The notes under the pieces were generated by a model that did not search any database, was not told the origin of the DNA, and saw nothing but the letters and a program-made list of their open reading frames with translations. Made by a program: the position numbers and the translations under genes. Shown here piece by piece: positions 16,664 through 27,093 of a stretch of DNA of 64,000 nt. Source of the DNA: Aquabacterium fontiphilum (lineage in GTDB: Bacteria; Pseudomonadota; Gammaproteobacteria; Burkholderiales; Burkholderiaceae_C); NCBI RefSeq assembly GCF_009909205.1, contig NZ_JAAAPN010000002.1, positions 186,001-250,000 of the forward strand. The letters are read 5' to 3'. Position 1 is the stretch's first letter, and the number at the start of each line of letters is the position of its first letter.

Positions 16664-17632
16664 TCAGCGCAGCAGCGACAGGACCTGCTGGGGCAGCTGG
16701 TTAGCCTGGGCCACCATCGCGCTGCCGGCCTGCTGCAGGATCTGCGAGCGCGACAGGTTGGAGGTCTCGGTCGCGAAGTCGGCGTCCATGATGCGGCCGC
16801 GGGCAGCCGACTGGTTCTCGATGTTGACCTGCAGGTTCGAAATCACGGCTTCGAAGCGGTTCTGGGCTGCACCGAAGGCTGCGCGCTTTTCGTTGACGAT
16901 GTCCAGGGCCTTGTCGATCAGGTTGATGGCATCAGTGGCATTGGACGCGGCGGCCTGGGTGTCGGAGGCGTTCTTGCCGCCGATGCCGATGCCGTCATCG
17001 GTGTCCCAGTCTTCCTTCATGATCGCAGCCATGATGTTCTGCTCGGCCGTCACCTTCTCGGCGTCGGTCGTGGCGTCGTCATAGGCGCTGGTCAAGTCGG
17101 CCACGGCACCAGCCGAGTCGCCGCCACCCAGGATCGCACCCTTGATGTCGATCGTGTCCTGACCGGCGGTGGTGCCTGCGCCCACCTGGAAGGTCAGCGT
17201 TTCATCCGAGCCGCTGGCAAACAGGGTCTTGCCGTTGAACTTGGTGCTGTTGACCGTCCGGCCGATTTCCTTTTGCAGCTCCAGGAATTCCTTTTGCAGG
17301 TTGGCGCGGTCGCCGTCGCTGTTGGTGGCGTTGGCGGCCTGCACGGCCAGTTCACGCATGCGCTGCAGGTTGTCACCGATCTTGCCCAGTGCGCCTTCAG
17401 CGGTCTGGGTCATGGAGATGGCGTCGTTGGCGTTACGCACGGCGACGTTCATGCCACGCACTTGGGCGCTCATGCGCTCGGCGATGGCCAGACCGGCGGC
17501 GTCGTCCTTGGCGGAGTTCACGCGCAGACCCGAGGAGAGGCGCTGCATCGAAGTGGCCAGCGACGTTTGCGAGGTGCTGAGGTTGCGTTGAGCGTTCAGC
17601 GAGATGATGTTGGTGTTAACTGACTGTGCCAT
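16664..17632 (-). CDS. fliC: Flagellin, distal copy with sigma-28 promoters
   Basis: Filament subunit of 322 residues with the conserved N-terminal (SVNTNIISLNAQRNLSTSQT) and C-terminal (ARGRIMDADFATETSNLSRSQILQQAG ending QQVLSLLR) domains and a variable centre containing GAGTTAGQDTIDIKGAILGGG. AAAGGAG lies 8 bases before the ATG. Two sigma-28 promoter matches lie upstream in the 333-base gap to dgt. The ends are nearly identical to the neighbouring flagellin, while the centres have diverged, so this is a tandem duplication. Confidence 0.97.
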   Translation of the reverse strand: MAQSVNTNIISLNAQRNLSTSQTSLATSMQRLSSGLRVNSAKDDAAGLAIAERMSAQVRGMNVAVRNANDAISMTQTAEGALGKIGDNLQRMRELAVQAANATNSDGDRANLQKEFLELQKEIGRTVNSTKFNGKTLFASGSDETLTFQVGAGTTAGQDTIDIKGAILGGGDSAGAVADLTSAYDDATTDAEKVTAEQNIMAAIMKEDWDTDDGIGIGGKNASDTQAAASNATDAINLIDKALDIVNEKRAAFGAAQNRFEAVISNLQVNIENQSAARGRIMDADFATETSNLSRSQILQQAGSAMVAQANQLPQQVLSLLR

Positions 17633-17789
17633 GATGGGCTCCTTTCGATACCAAAACTGCCTGTTGACTGCGTCTTGAAACTGCTTGCCCGACGCTAGTC
17701 AACCCTGATGCCCCAAGAGGTCTGCGCCCGCTTGAAACGCCTGGCCGGCTAACCGGACCCCGGTACCTTGTCAAGCACCGTTGCTTGGG

Positions 17790-17816
17790 TTATCGAACGA
17801 TCTGGTGTCGACTTGA
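17790..17816 (-). promoter_or_regulatory. Sigma-28 promoter P1 of the distal flagellin gene
   Basis: Minus strand TCAAGTCG-N11-TTCGATAA: the -10 keeps CGATAA and the spacing is the canonical 11. Located about 160 bp before the flagellin ATG. Confidence 0.7.
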
Positions 17817-17884
17817 GTGATTTATTTGCCGTTTTTGAGCCCGTCTTGCGGTGTGTGCTCGCGGCAAATGGGCGCGGTCTGATG

Positions 17885-17912
17885 TTGTCGGCAGCGTCTG
17901 CTGTCGACTTGA
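17885..17912 (-). promoter_or_regulatory. Sigma-28-like promoter P2 of the distal flagellin gene
   Basis: Minus strand TCAAGTCG-N12-GCCGACAA: the -10 matches GCCGATAA at 7 of 8 positions but the spacer is one base longer than in P1. The -35 box is identical to that of P1, 96 bp away, suggesting a local duplication. Confidence 0.5.
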
Positions 17913-17965
17913 GGCCCCATCACACTTGTTTACGCACATCCCCCATGCCTGCGGGGGGAGGTGGA

Positions 17966-19093
17966 TCAGAACAGCCTTGAGCCGGTGAGCCGCTCGTGCT
18001 CGCGCAGCGCGAAGCGGTCGGTCATGCCGGCGATGTAATCGGCCACGGCACGGTGGCGGTCTTCGCGCTGCGCAAAGCCGCTTTGCATCTCGTGGGGCTG
18101 CTCGGCGTACGCGTGGAACAGCTCGGCCACGACCCGCTTCGCGCGAGCCGTGGTGTCGTTGACCTGTTCATGGCGGTAGAGCTCACGAAACAGGAAGCGC
18201 TTGAGCTGGGTGCTGGCCTCGCGCATCTCGGCACTGAAGCGCACCAGCGGCGGGCACAGGCGCGCTTCATCGGCATTCAGCGGCATGTGCTCTGCGATGC
18301 GCGCCCGCGTGGCGTCGATGACGTCGTACACCTGCTGGGACAGCATGCGGCGAATCGCATCGAACAGCAGACGTCGCCCGCGCACCTGGGGGAACTCTTT
18401 CAAGGTCGCATCGCGAAAGCGCACGAACAGCGGCACCGCATCGAGCTGCTCCAGCGTGATCAGGCCGGAGCGCACGCCGTCGTCGATGTCGTGGGCGTTG
18501 TAGGCAATCTCGTCGGCCAGGTTGCACAGCTGGGCCTCAAGGCTGGGCTGCGTGCCGTCGATGAAGCGTCGGCCCACGCCGCGTGGTTCCTGGGCTTCGA
18601 GCATCTCGGCATGCTTGCGCGAGCAGTGCTTGAGGATGCCCTCGCGGGTCTCGAAGCTGAGGTTCAGACCGTTGAAGGCGGGGTAGCGCTCTTCAAGTTC
18701 GTCGACCACGCGCAGGGACTGCAGGTTGTGCTCGAAGCCGCCATGAGGCTTCATGCAGTCGTCCAGCGTGTCCTGGCCAGCATGGCCGAATGGGGTGTGA
18801 CCCAGATCGTGCGCCAGCGCAACGGCCTCGACCAGATCCTCGTTCAGGCCCAATGACCGCGCAATCGAGCGACCCAGCTGTGCCACCTCGAGCGAATGCG
18901 TCAGCCGCGTGCGGAACAGGTCACCCTCGTGGTTCAAGAAGACCTGCGTCTTGTAGACCAGGCGCCGAAACGCCGTGCTGTGCACGATGCGGTCGCGGTC
19001 GCGCTGGAAGTCGCTGCGCGTGGGCGCGGGCGGCTCGGGATGACGGCGCCCACGCGTCTGTTCAGGATGACTGGCGTAAGGGGCGAGCCACAT
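17966..19093 (-). CDS. dgt: dGTPase-like HD-domain triphosphohydrolase
   Basis: Deoxyguanosinetriphosphate triphosphohydrolase-like protein, cleaving dNTPs to deoxynucleoside and triphosphate. The 375 residues (the shorter family form) show the HD-domain metal ligands: RLTHSLEVAQ and LAHDLGHTPFGHAG, then NLADEIAYNAHDIDDG. The N-terminal sequence RSDFQRDRDRIVHSTAFRRL is typical of the family. It is followed in the same direction by the flagellar cluster and preceded by aroB, 33 bases away, as in many Burkholderiales. Confidence 0.93.
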   Translation of the reverse strand: MWLAPYASHPEQTRGRRHPEPPAPTRSDFQRDRDRIVHSTAFRRLVYKTQVFLNHEGDLFRTRLTHSLEVAQLGRSIARSLGLNEDLVEAVALAHDLGHTPFGHAGQDTLDDCMKPHGGFEHNLQSLRVVDELEERYPAFNGLNLSFETREGILKHCSRKHAEMLEAQEPRGVGRRFIDGTQPSLEAQLCNLADEIAYNAHDIDDGVRSGLITLEQLDAVPLFVRFRDATLKEFPQVRGRRLLFDAIRRMLSQQVYDVIDATRARIAEHMPLNADEARLCPPLVRFSAEMREASTQLKRFLFRELYRHEQVNDTTARAKRVVAELFHAYAEQPHEMQSGFAQREDRHRAVADYIAGMTDRFALREHERLTGSRLF

Positions 19094-19126
19094 GGTGTGC
19101 GATCAGTGGGTGAGGGCAGGGCCCAT

Positions 19127-20251
19127 TCAGCGGGTGTAGGTGGCGAGCACATCGCGCACCATGGCCTCCGGTGCGGGTCGCGTGCTGGCCTGCCCGAGCG
19201 GGCCGATCACGACGAAGCGGATCTCGCCGCCTTCGGCCTTCTTGTCGACCTGCATCAGCTCGAGATAGCGATCGGCACCCAGATCAGGCCCCTTGACCGG
19301 CAGACCGGTGCGCGCAATCAGGGCCTGGATGCGCTGCGCGGTGGCCTCGTCGATCAGCCCCAACCGGGCAGACAGGTCGGCCGCCATCACCATGCCGCAG
19401 CCGACGGCCTCGCCGTGCAGCCACTCGCCATAGCCCAGGCCGGCTTCGATGGCATGGCCGAAGGTGTGGCCGTAGTTCAGGATGGCGCGCAGGCCGGACT
19501 CTTTCTCGTCTTGCCCCACCACCCAGGCCTTGATCTCGCACGAGCGCTGCACGGCGTATTTGAGGGCCTGACGGTCGCGGGCGAGCAGGGCGTCCATGTG
19601 CGCCTCCAGCCAGCCCAGGAAGTCGGCGTCCGCGATGGGGCCGTACTTGATGACCTCGGCCAGGCCAGCCAGCAGCTCGCGCTGGGGCAGGGTGTCGAGC
19701 GTGACCAGGTCGCAGATCACCCGCTGCGGCTGGTAGAACGCGCCGATCATGTTCTTGCCCGCCGGGTGGTTGATGGCAGTTTTGCCGCCCACGCTCGAAT
19801 CCACCTGGGCCAGCAAGGTCGTCGGTACCTGCACGAAGGGCACGCCCCGCATGTAGCACGCCGCCGCAAAGCCGGTCATGTCGCCCACCACGCCGCCACC
19901 CAGCGCGTACAACACCGTCTTGCGGTCGGCCGCCTCTTCCAGCAGCTTGGTGAAGACCTGGTTCAGCGCCGGCCAGTCCTTGTACTGTTCCCCATCGGGC
20001 AATTCGACATCCAGCACCTGCTTGTGCAGCGGGGCAATGGCGGCGCGCAGCCGCGCCGTGTACAGGGGGCCGACCGTGGTGTTGGTGACGATGAGCGCCT
20101 TCGACGAGCGGGGCAGGCCGGCAAAGGTGTCGGCTTCCTGCAGCAGGCCCTCGCCGATGAGGATGTCATAACTGCGGTCGCCCAGGTCGATCACGACCTT
20201 GCTGGTGCCGGCGGGGGCGGGGCGCGCGGGAGGAAGCGGATTCAGGGACAT
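19127..20251 (-). CDS. aroB: 3-Dehydroquinate synthase
   Basis: Second step of the shikimate pathway: NAD-dependent conversion of DAHP to 3-dehydroquinate. The 374-residue protein shows the NAD site ([21 protein letters not shown]), [21 protein letters not shown], and the zinc ligands in [27 protein letters not shown]. It lies upstream of dgt. The usual partner aroK is not adjacent here; the SRP RNA gene lies just upstream instead. Confidence 0.97.
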   Translation of the reverse strand: MSLNPLPPARPAPAGTSKVVIDLGDRSYDILIGEGLLQEADTFAGLPRSSKALIVTNTTVGPLYTARLRAAIAPLHKQVLDVELPDGEQYKDWPALNQVFTKLLEEAADRKTVLYALGGGVVGDMTGFAAACYMRGVPFVQVPTTLLAQVDSSVGGKTAINHPAGKNMIGAFYQPQRVICDLVTLDTLPQRELLAGLAEVIKYGPIADADFLGWLEAHMDALLARDRQALKYAVQRSCEIKAWVVGQDEKESGLRAILNYGHTFGHAIEAGLGYGEWLHGEAVGCGMVMAADLSARLGLIDEATAQRIQALIARTGLPVKGPDLGADRYLELMQVDKKAEGGEIRFVVIGPLGQASTRPAPEAMVRDVLATYTR

Positions 20252-20330
20252 GGATGCGGTCAGGTCACGAACAAGGGCCGGTGATCAGGCCGTGTGCGAC
20301 AGGGAGGGCATCCAGCCCGGACAGAAGAAG

Positions 20331-20432
20331 GGTGACGAGCCTTAACCCCGGCACTGAAGGCAAACGGTTAGGGCTGCTTCGTTCCCGACCTGACCCGGTT
20401 GGCCGCGCCCCCATGCGGGGAGGCCCGTCACC
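20331..20432 (-). ncRNA. ffs: Signal recognition particle 4.5S RNA
   Basis: On the minus strand the conserved domain IV is visible: GGTCAGGTCGGGAACGAAGC with AGCAGCC following, which is the Ffh-binding core. The two ends form a 12-bp stem (20421-20432 with 20331-20342, one G-U pair), setting a length of about 102 nt, right for a small bacterial SRP RNA. The exact transcript ends are inferred from this stem. Confidence 0.92.
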
Positions 20433-20476
20433 GTGGATTGTATGCGATGCGCCGCCAGCCCGTTTGTGGCTGGCCG

Positions 20477-23400
20477 TCAGGCGGGTGTGGTCTGTTGCGC
20501 CAGCCAGCACGACAGACTGGCCAGGTGCAGGTCGAGCGAGCCCTGGAGCGCGGTCATGGCGCGCCGTACGGCCGCAGGATCGGCTGTCGCCATGGCGGCT
20601 TCCAGCAGTCCGGCTTGCTCGGCCAGTGCCGTCATGCCCAGGTTGCCTGCAGTGCCTTTTAACCGGTGGGCGAGTTGCCGCCCCCGTTCGGCGTGCGAGG
20701 ACCAGGCATCCTGGCAGCGCACCACGCAATCGGCCTGTTCGTCGCGGAAGCGGGTCAGCAGGGTGCGCAGCAGATCGGCACGGTCGCCGCACCGTCTGAG
20801 CGCGGCGTCGTAGTCAATCGACGGGGCCTGCGCTTCATACCGCGTGGTGGGCGCGCAGCCGGTCGCTTGCAAGGGAGCGGTTGATGGTGTGGCCGATGGG
20901 GCCTCCGGCTGGCGACGCGTGTATCGCAACACCAGGCGCAGCATGTCGTCTGCCTCGAAGGGCTTGCTCAGGTGGCCCACCATGCCGGCTTGTTCGCAGC
21001 GCAACCGCTCCTCGGGCAAAGCGTGTGCGGTCAGGGCCACAACGGGCAGATCGGCATCGATCATGTGCAGCAATTCGGTGGCCTGCAGGCCGTTCATCAC
21101 GGGCATCTGCACGTCCATCAGCGCGATGTCGAAGTAGCCCGGGCCGTGCTGCTTGAGCTGCAGAAGGGCCTGTCGGCCGTCTTCGACGCAGTGCACTTCG
21201 GCCCCCTGCTGGTTCAGCAGCCCCACAAGAATGTCACGGTTGATGTCCACGTCGTCGGCGGCCAGGATGCGCAGCCCTTGCAGGTGAGCCACGCCAGGCC
21301 ACAGTGCACCGGTGCCTTGCGTGGCTTCGGAGGGGGCCGGCGCGTCGGTCACCTGGAGCGGCAGCGTGAGCGTGAAGGTGGCGCCCTGGCCGAGCTGGCT
21401 GCGCAGCGTGAGGTCTCCGCCCATCAGGCGGGCCAGCTGACGGCTGATGCTCAGGCCCAGGCCAGTGCCGCCAAAACGCCGCGAGGTCGAACCATCGGCC
21501 TGCTCGAACGGTGAGAACACCCGCTCGTGCATCTCGGGATGCAGCCCCATGCCGGTGTCTTCCACCACGAAGTGCAGCTGGTCTTCCTCCTGGGTGAGTT
21601 GCAGGACAACGCCGCCTTCGTGCGTGAACTTGATGGCGTTGCTCAACAGGTTGATGAGGATCTGGCGAATCCGCAGGGGGTCGCCCAGCACGGCTGGCGG
21701 CAGGCCCGCGCCGGCATCAAACCGCAGGGCCAGCCCCTTGTCGCGCGCGCGCTGCGAGACCATCGTGAGCGCGTCCTGTGCCACCGCTTGCGGGTCGATG
21801 GCACAGCAGGCGATGGGGAGCTTGCCCGCATCGATCTTGGAGAAGTCGAGGATGTCGTTGATGACGCCCAGCAGATGCCGCCCGGCGTGCTGGATGCGTG
21901 TCAGCGCCTGCCGCACCGGGGGCGGGGCGTCTTCGCGCAAGCCGAGCTGCGTCAAACCGAGCATGCCATGCAGCGGGGTGCGTATCTCGTGACTCATGTT
22001 GGCCAGAAAGGCGCTCTTGACGCTGGCCAGCCGCTCGGCTTCGTTCTTGGCATCGGACAGCTCGCGCTGCAAGGCCTTCTGATCGGAAATGTCCACCGAC
22101 AGGGTGAGCACGGCTTCGGGCTGGCCATCCGCGCCGGGCAGGGCCACCTTGGTGACCAGGTGGTCGCGTTGCTCGCCGTTGCGGCGCGTGCGCGACATCT
22201 CGTAGCGTACGCCCGGCGTGCCCGTCAGCAGCGCATCGTCGTCGCGTCGGATCTGCTCGGCCATGTGGGCCGGGAAGACCTCTTCGGCAGTGCGCCCCAG
22301 CAGTTGGCTGCGGCTCAGACGGGTGGCCTGCTCGAACAAGCGGTTGCACAGCTGGTAGCGCCCATGGCGGTCCTTGATCGTCAGGCTGACGGGCAGCGCT
22401 TCGATGATGGTTTCCAGGCGGCGCTGCTGCTGCATCACCTCGGCCGTGCGCTCGCGAACTTGTTCGGCCAGGTGGGCGCGGTGTTCGATGAGGGCACGTT
22501 CGGCCTTCAGCCGCGCGGTGATGTCGTGGCCGAACGCGACAACATGCGGCTGACCGTCCAGCGACAGCACGTTCAGATTGAGTGCCCACCACATGGGTTC
22601 GCCGTCCGCCCCGCGGCTGCGCCATTGCAGGTCGCGCGCGCCACTGCTCCATGTCTCGCGCACGGCCTGCAGCATGGCCTCGCGGTGGTAGGGGCCGTCG
22701 CTGAAGAGGGCCTGATCGGCCAGATCCTCCAGCGAGGCGACGCCATGGGCCTGCAATGCGTGGCGGTTGGCGTAGCGCAGCGCGCCGTTGTGCTGGTCAA
22801 AGATCATGATGGCCAGCGGGGCGTGGTCGAGCAGGGTGGACAGGCGCTGCTCGCTGTCGAGCAGCTCGGCCCGGGTGCGCTCCAGGGTGTCCACCTGAGC
22901 CTGCAGGTGACCCCGTGCGCCATCAAGCGCCCGTAGGGCCTCCCAGAACACCGTGCTGTAGCGGCTGATCAGCGAGCCAATCACCAGAAAGACAATGATG
23001 TTGACCACGGCATACGACGCCGCCGGCGGGATGTTGCCGCCGCGGATGCCGGGGATGTGCCCGGCGAGCTCCAGGTACAGCAGCGCCACGACGCCGGCGA
23101 TGGCCATGCGCGTCCACCACAGGCCGATGCGGGGCCCCAGCGTGAACGAGATCACCGCAATCATGGCTGCCGGGATCACGGTGCCGGCCGAACCCACCCC
23201 CGTGCCCAGATAGACCGCGATCCCGAAGGCCAGCACATACAGGCCGATGGCGAAAAACACCACGCTGGCGCGCGCGCCCCGCCAACGGGCCAGTGCCAGG
23301 GCAATCAGGGCGATGACGGTAAGGATGATGCAACTGCCCAGCCGCGACTCCTGCATGGTGACCGACTGGTGCGGGATCACCGTCAGGGCGATCAGCAGCA

Positions 23401-23512
23401 GGATGCCACCCAGCGCCGAGATGGCCACCGCCACTCGGACGGATTTCAGAACCTCGCCGTCGATCCGCGACCGAACCTGTGCCAGCGTGGTGTCCAGCAG
23501 ACCGTCATGCAT
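20477..23512 (-). CDS. Hybrid sensor histidine kinase with receiver and HPt domains
   Basis: A 1011-residue phosphorelay kinase. The N-terminal about 195 residues contain six or so membrane helices (MASE-like sensor), then a coiled coil, two PAS domains (about 225-335 and 365-480), HisKA with His508 ([16 protein letters not shown]), HATPase ([16 protein letters not shown]), a receiver ([12 protein letters not shown]) and a C-terminal HPt ([14 protein letters not shown]). It encodes all three relay steps before the final receiver, which is probably the response regulator whose stop is 5 bases upstream of this start. The signal sensed cannot be read from sequence. Confidence 0.93.
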   Translation of the reverse strand: MHDGLLDTTLAQVRSRIDGEVLKSVRVAVAISALGGILLLIALTVIPHQSVTMQESRLGSCIILTVIALIALALARWRGARASVVFFAIGLYVLAFGIAVYLGTGVGSAGTVIPAAMIAVISFTLGPRIGLWWTRMAIAGVVALLYLELAGHIPGIRGGNIPPAASYAVVNIIVFLVIGSLISRYSTVFWEALRALDGARGHLQAQVDTLERTRAELLDSEQRLSTLLDHAPLAIMIFDQHNGALRYANRHALQAHGVASLEDLADQALFSDGPYHREAMLQAVRETWSSGARDLQWRSRGADGEPMWWALNLNVLSLDGQPHVVAFGHDITARLKAERALIEHRAHLAEQVRERTAEVMQQQRRLETIIEALPVSLTIKDRHGRYQLCNRLFEQATRLSRSQLLGRTAEEVFPAHMAEQIRRDDDALLTGTPGVRYEMSRTRRNGEQRDHLVTKVALPGADGQPEAVLTLSVDISDQKALQRELSDAKNEAERLASVKSAFLANMSHEIRTPLHGMLGLTQLGLREDAPPPVRQALTRIQHAGRHLLGVINDILDFSKIDAGKLPIACCAIDPQAVAQDALTMVSQRARDKGLALRFDAGAGLPPAVLGDPLRIRQILINLLSNAIKFTHEGGVVLQLTQEEDQLHFVVEDTGMGLHPEMHERVFSPFEQADGSTSRRFGGTGLGLSISRQLARLMGGDLTLRSQLGQGATFTLTLPLQVTDAPAPSEATQGTGALWPGVAHLQGLRILAADDVDINRDILVGLLNQQGAEVHCVEDGRQALLQLKQHGPGYFDIALMDVQMPVMNGLQATELLHMIDADLPVVALTAHALPEERLRCEQAGMVGHLSKPFEADDMLRLVLRYTRRQPEAPSATPSTAPLQATGCAPTTRYEAQAPSIDYDAALRRCGDRADLLRTLLTRFRDEQADCVVRCQDAWSSHAERGRQLAHRLKGTAGNLGMTALAEQAGLLEAAMATADPAAVRRAMTALQGSLDLHLASLSCWLAQQTTPA

Positions 23513-23517
23513 CGCTG

Positions 23518-24669
23518 TCAGGCATCACCGTTGAGCTTGCGGATCAGTCGCTGCATGTGCGCATCGATCTGGTTGCTCTGGTCGAAGATGGACATGGCCT
23601 GTTCGAGGTGACGCTGTACCGTGTCCGACAGCAGCTCCTCCTGTGTCTCCGACAGCCCCAGATGGATGTAGGCATGCTCGATTGCGGTCCGCATGCGCTG
23701 GAACACCTGTTCCAGGTGCATGCGGTTGGCGTGCTGTTGTGCGGCGATGTCCACCAGCGTTTCGCGGGTGAGGGCGACGAGACGACGCGCGTGCTCGGCA
23801 TCGTGGTGTTGATTCTCAGCGTCCAGCGCGCGCATGCGTGCCACCAGCCCTTCGGCCAGCAGCGCGACGTTGTCCTTTGCGCGGGCGAGGCGCTCGATGG
23901 TGTCGGGGTCGAATTGCGCCGGAGACGGCGATTGCGGCAGCCCGCGCACCAGCATCACCACGCTGCCGTAATGAAAACTGGTGTTGTCATGGCCGACAGG
24001 CTGGATGCTGGGCCCCTTGTTTTGCTCGATGTGGTCCAGCAGCGAGTTCTCCAGGGCGCTGCATTCGGCGCGCGCCGTGCCCGACCAGACGCCAGCGCGG
24101 CCGACCAGCCGGATGCAGCCATCCAGACCCATCTGGGCCAGCGTGTCGAAGAACGCGTCGGCCAGCGCACGGTAGGTCCGGCATTCAGCCAGTCGGCGCT
24201 GGAAGCTGAGCACCACGCCCACTTCGCCGTACAGGTTGGCCGTGCTCAACACCGCGTTCATCGCCTCGTCGAGCTGGCCGCTCAGCGCGCGCTGGCGTTC
24301 GCGCTGTTCGACGGCGTGCGCGATCTTGGCGTGCAGCTCGGCCACCTCGAATGGCTTGGTGAGGTAGTCGCTGGCGCCGACGCGGTAGCCACGCAGCCGC
24401 TCGTCCAGATTCACGCGGGCTGAGAGGAACAGCACGGGTAGCTCGGCCGTCTCCGGCGCGGCCTTGAGGGCCTGGCACGCGGTGTAGCCGTCCATGTCCG
24501 GCATGTCCACATCCAGCAGGACCAGATCAAAGGCGCGGGATCGGGCGGCCTTCAGCGCCGCCTGGCCGCCGGTGACGGCCACAACCTCATGTTGTGCCGA
24601 CAACGCGGCGTCGAGCATGGTCAGCGTGACGTCATCGTCATCCGCCACCAGCAGTTTTGCACGGTCCAT
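23518..24669 (-). CDS. Response regulator with non-DNA-binding output region
   Basis: A 383-residue protein: receiver at about 5-120 ([35 protein letters not shown]), then about 260 residues with no HTH, GGDEF, EAL or HD-GYP motif. The middle (about 155-270) is GAF-like in pattern and the C-terminus is a long helical/coiled-coil segment ([20 protein letters not shown]). Its output is unknown; it may act by protein contact. It forms an operon with the hybrid kinase immediately downstream. Confidence 0.82.
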   Translation of the reverse strand: MDRAKLLVADDDDVTLTMLDAALSAQHEVVAVTGGQAALKAARSRAFDLVLLDVDMPDMDGYTACQALKAAPETAELPVLFLSARVNLDERLRGYRVGASDYLTKPFEVAELHAKIAHAVEQRERQRALSGQLDEAMNAVLSTANLYGEVGVVLSFQRRLAECRTYRALADAFFDTLAQMGLDGCIRLVGRAGVWSGTARAECSALENSLLDHIEQNKGPSIQPVGHDNTSFHYGSVVMLVRGLPQSPSPAQFDPDTIERLARAKDNVALLAEGLVARMRALDAENQHHDAEHARRLVALTRETLVDIAAQQHANRMHLEQVFQRMRTAIEHAYIHLGLSETQEELLSDTVQRHLEQAMSIFDQSNQIDAHMQRLIRKLNGDA

Positions 24670-24789
24670 TGTTCCCTCCCTGGATCGGCCAGCCGCGTCG
24701 TGGCGGTGGCGCTCGCGTCGGGGCCTGCTGCCCCTGGAGGGATATCGTGCAATGGCGCGCCGGACTTGAGCCGCAGCGCTCCCCGCGGT

Positions 24790-25926
24790 TCAGCGCAGCT
24801 GCAACTCGTCTGCGCCGTATGTCACACCCAGCGGCTCGATCACCACCTGCTTGGGGCCGTCTTCCACGCGGCCGGCCACCCAGGCGTCGATGCCCAGGGT
24901 CTTCGAGATGGCCACCACGCGCTCGGCCTGGTCGGCCGCCACATACAGGGCGAAGCCGGCGCCCATGTTGAGCGTGCCGTAGGCTTCGTGGTCGTCCAGG
25001 CCGCATTCCTGTTGCATGAAGGCCAGCACGGGCGTCTTGGGCGGCACGTGGGTGATGCGGTAAGTCAGCTGCTTGGGGTGGCGCAGCAGCTTGCGCCAGC
25101 CGTGGCCGGTGACGTTGGCACAGTAGTTGGGGATGATGCCTTCTTTGGCCAGGGCCTCGGTCACGGGCGAATACAGCACCGTGGGCGCCAGCAGGGCCTC
25201 GCCGTAAGTCTGGCCGTTGCCGATGTCGGTCAGGTAGCCCTGGGGCAGCCGCTCGGCCAGCTTGCGCGCCAGCGACAGGCCGTTGGCGTGGATGCCGCTG
25301 GAAGCCAGGAAGACGATGGCGTCGCCCGCGCCCAATTTGTCGCCCACAGACAGGCGAGTCTTGGGGCTGATGATGCCGGTGCACGAGGCGGCCAGGTCCA
25401 CGCGGCCGTCAGCCACGATGCCCGCCAGCGCGGGGGTCTCGCCACCGCCCCAGGCCACGTTGCAGACCTCGCAGGCCTTCTTCCAGCCCGCCACCAGCGC
25501 GTTGGCGCGTACCTTGTCGCCGAACCAGTCGGAGCCGCCGGCCGCCCAGTAGGCCTGCACGACCAGGGGCGTCGCGCCCACTGTGATGAGGTCGTTGACG
25601 GCCATGGCGATCGTGTCCTGCGCGATGCTGTCGTAGTAGCTCCGGCCCGTCAGCGCGGCCATCTCGTCGGCCACCAGGGTCTTGGTACCCAGGCACTCGA
25701 CGATGGAGGCCAGGTACATCGGGCCCACATCGACCACGTAGGCCGATTCGCCGCGCGAAGCCAGCACCTCGCTGAAGCCATGGCTGCCCAGGTGAGCGCC
25801 CGTTTGGGCGGCGGCGCGCTGGGCGGCCACCTTCAGCGGATCGATCAGGTCGTAGTTGACGCCGGCCTGGTCGTAGGTGAGCGGAGCCTGGTTCGAAGAC
25901 GGGTTCTCGGGCGTGGCGGCGGTCAT
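24790..25926 (-). CDS. purM: Phosphoribosylformylglycinamidine cyclo-ligase (AIR synthetase)
   Basis: Closes the imidazole ring in purine synthesis: FGAM plus ATP to AIR. The 378-residue protein carries the family signatures (LTYDQAGVNYDLIDPLK, GVGTK-type region degenerate as VASRGESAYVVDVGP, ALVAGWKKACEVCNVAWGGGETPAL and FMQQECGLDDHEAYGTLNMGAGFALYV). A 17-residue tail before LTYDQAG makes it slightly longer than the E. coli enzyme. The call rests on the N-terminal GVNYD signature and the C-terminal NMGAGF block. Confidence 0.93.
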   Translation of the reverse strand: MTAATPENPSSNQAPLTYDQAGVNYDLIDPLKVAAQRAAAQTGAHLGSHGFSEVLASRGESAYVVDVGPMYLASIVECLGTKTLVADEMAALTGRSYYDSIAQDTIAMAVNDLITVGATPLVVQAYWAAGGSDWFGDKVRANALVAGWKKACEVCNVAWGGGETPALAGIVADGRVDLAASCTGIISPKTRLSVGDKLGAGDAIVFLASSGIHANGLSLARKLAERLPQGYLTDIGNGQTYGEALLAPTVLYSPVTEALAKEGIIPNYCANVTGHGWRKLLRHPKQLTYRITHVPPKTPVLAFMQQECGLDDHEAYGTLNMGAGFALYVAADQAERVVAISKTLGIDAWVAGRVEDGPKQVVIEPLGVTYGADELQLR

Positions 25927-26018
25927 GGGCAGTCGGCGTCTGAAAGCGGAAAACCCGCAATTATCCCGTACCGTGGCGCGCCCGTGGCGACAATCGGACG
26001 TCTTCCTGGAGTGTCTGC

Positions 26019-26393
26019 ATGACCGGATTCCTTGCTTCTCTGTCCGCGGCCTTGCCTGTTCCCGTTCAGACGGTGGGCCTGCTGGTGCTGTCCAATGTCT
26101 TCATGACCTTTGCCTGGTACGGCCACCTCAAAAACCTGGCGCACAAGCCGTGGGTGATCGCGGCGCTCATCAGCTGGGGCATCGCGCTGTTCGAATACCT
26201 GCTGCAAGTGCCGGCCAACCGCATCGGTGTGCAGCACTTCAGCGTGGCCCAACTCAAGATCATGCAGGAGGTGATCACGCTGAGCGTGTTCGTGCCGTTC
26301 GCCGTGTTCTACCTGGGCCAGCCGCTCAAGCTCGATTATCTGTGGGCGGGGCTGTGTCTGGTCGGGGCGGCTTACTTCATGTTCCGGGGGTGA
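26019..26393 (+). CDS. Small membrane protein of the DUF486/DMT type
   Basis: A 124-residue protein with four predicted membrane helices, matching the DUF486 family (TFAWYGHLKNL, FEYLLQVPANRIG, QLKIMQEVITL and the final AYFMFRG). The family resembles small drug/metabolite transporters but its function is not established. It lies between purM and a TM2-type protein and diverges from purM. Confidence 0.85.
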   Translation: MTGFLASLSAALPVPVQTVGLLVLSNVFMTFAWYGHLKNLAHKPWVIAALISWGIALFEYLLQVPANRIGVQHFSVAQLKIMQEVITLSVFVPFAVFYLGQPLKLDYLWAGLCLVGAAYFMFRG

Positions 26394-26411
26394 GCCCTGG
26401 CGCGGCGCGCC

Positions 26412-26864
26412 TCACTGGCTCATCTTCAGCGCCTCTTCGACCTGGTACTCAAAGTAACGCTGTCCGGAAAACGCAATGGTGGACATCAGCACCGTGGCGC
26501 CGACCAGCAGGGCCACGATGACACCCAGCACGGCGCCCCAGCCGCTGGCCGGTTGGGCGTCGGGCGGCGCATCCGGGTTGTAGCGGGCGTGCCAGCGCTC
26601 GTCTGGCATGAGCCCGAAGACGATGGCCTGCAGCATGGTGGCCGCCACCGTGAAGCCCAGCAGGGGCATCAGCACCCAGGCGAGGCGGTCATCCTGACCC
26701 AGCTCGGCCACGCGGCGCAGCCCCCAGGCGCCCAGCAGCGTGGGCACGGGCAGCAGCCAGCCCAGCCAGTCGTTCAGGCCGTGAAGGTAGAAGCGGTGCA
26801 GGCCAAAAGGCCCGCCGACGACGGCGGCCCAGGTGGCCAGGGTCTTGGATTTCAGGCTCGGCAT
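26412..26864 (-). CDS. TM2-domain membrane protein
   Basis: A 150-residue protein with a TM2-like N-terminal pair of helices around [13 protein letters not shown], followed by two more membrane helices ([22 protein letters not shown], and [22 protein letters not shown]). No enzyme motif is visible. It is convergent with the DUF486 gene and divergent from the rpsP operon. Confidence 0.75.
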   Translation of the reverse strand: MPSLKSKTLATWAAVVGGPFGLHRFYLHGLNDWLGWLLPVPTLLGAWGLRRVAELGQDDRLAWVLMPLLGFTVAATMLQAIVFGLMPDERWHARYNPDAPPDAQPASGWGAVLGVIVALLVGATVLMSTIAFSGQRYFEYQVEEALKMSQ

Positions 26865-26907
26865 GGTGTCTGCGAGAAAGAACTACACAAGGACGTTGCG
26901 CGACCAC

Positions 26908-26913
26908 TATAAT
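26908..26913 (+). promoter_or_regulatory. -10 box of the rpsP operon
   Basis: A perfect TATAAT about 186 bases before the rpsP ATG, in the gap before the ribosomal operon. No clear -35 match sits 16-18 bases upstream. It would give a leader of about 175 nt. Confidence 0.5.
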
Positions 26914-27093
26914 GCGCGGTTTTCTGGCCCACGCTGGGTGCGAACCCGGCGCGTATCTAAGTGGGCCGACCGACGTGGTCTTGTCCTGGTTGGGGTGCAG
27001 TGTGCGCTCCCGGGGGCAGGGTGCCACATAGACCGTCGCCCCGGTGTGTCTCCCTCGGGTGTCGGTGGTTTGATTCAACTTGAAGGACACATC

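Larger units (their letters stand above)
17633..17965. other. 333-base gap between flagellin and dgt: promoters only
   Basis: I see no credible gene here; one 70-codon open frame on the plus strand looks random. The region is less GC-rich than its surroundings and carries two sigma-28-like sites reading toward the flagellin gene. The 5' leader from the nearer site would be about 150 nt. Confidence 0.7.

Noticed and set aside
17768-17980. A 70-codon frame in the gap before dgt
   Set aside because: No ribosome site, no family pattern, and it covers two sigma-28 promoter matches.
26865-27093. Possible structured leader or riboswitch before rpsP
   Set aside because: It is long and GC-rich, but I could match no known riboswitch or ribosomal-protein leader.
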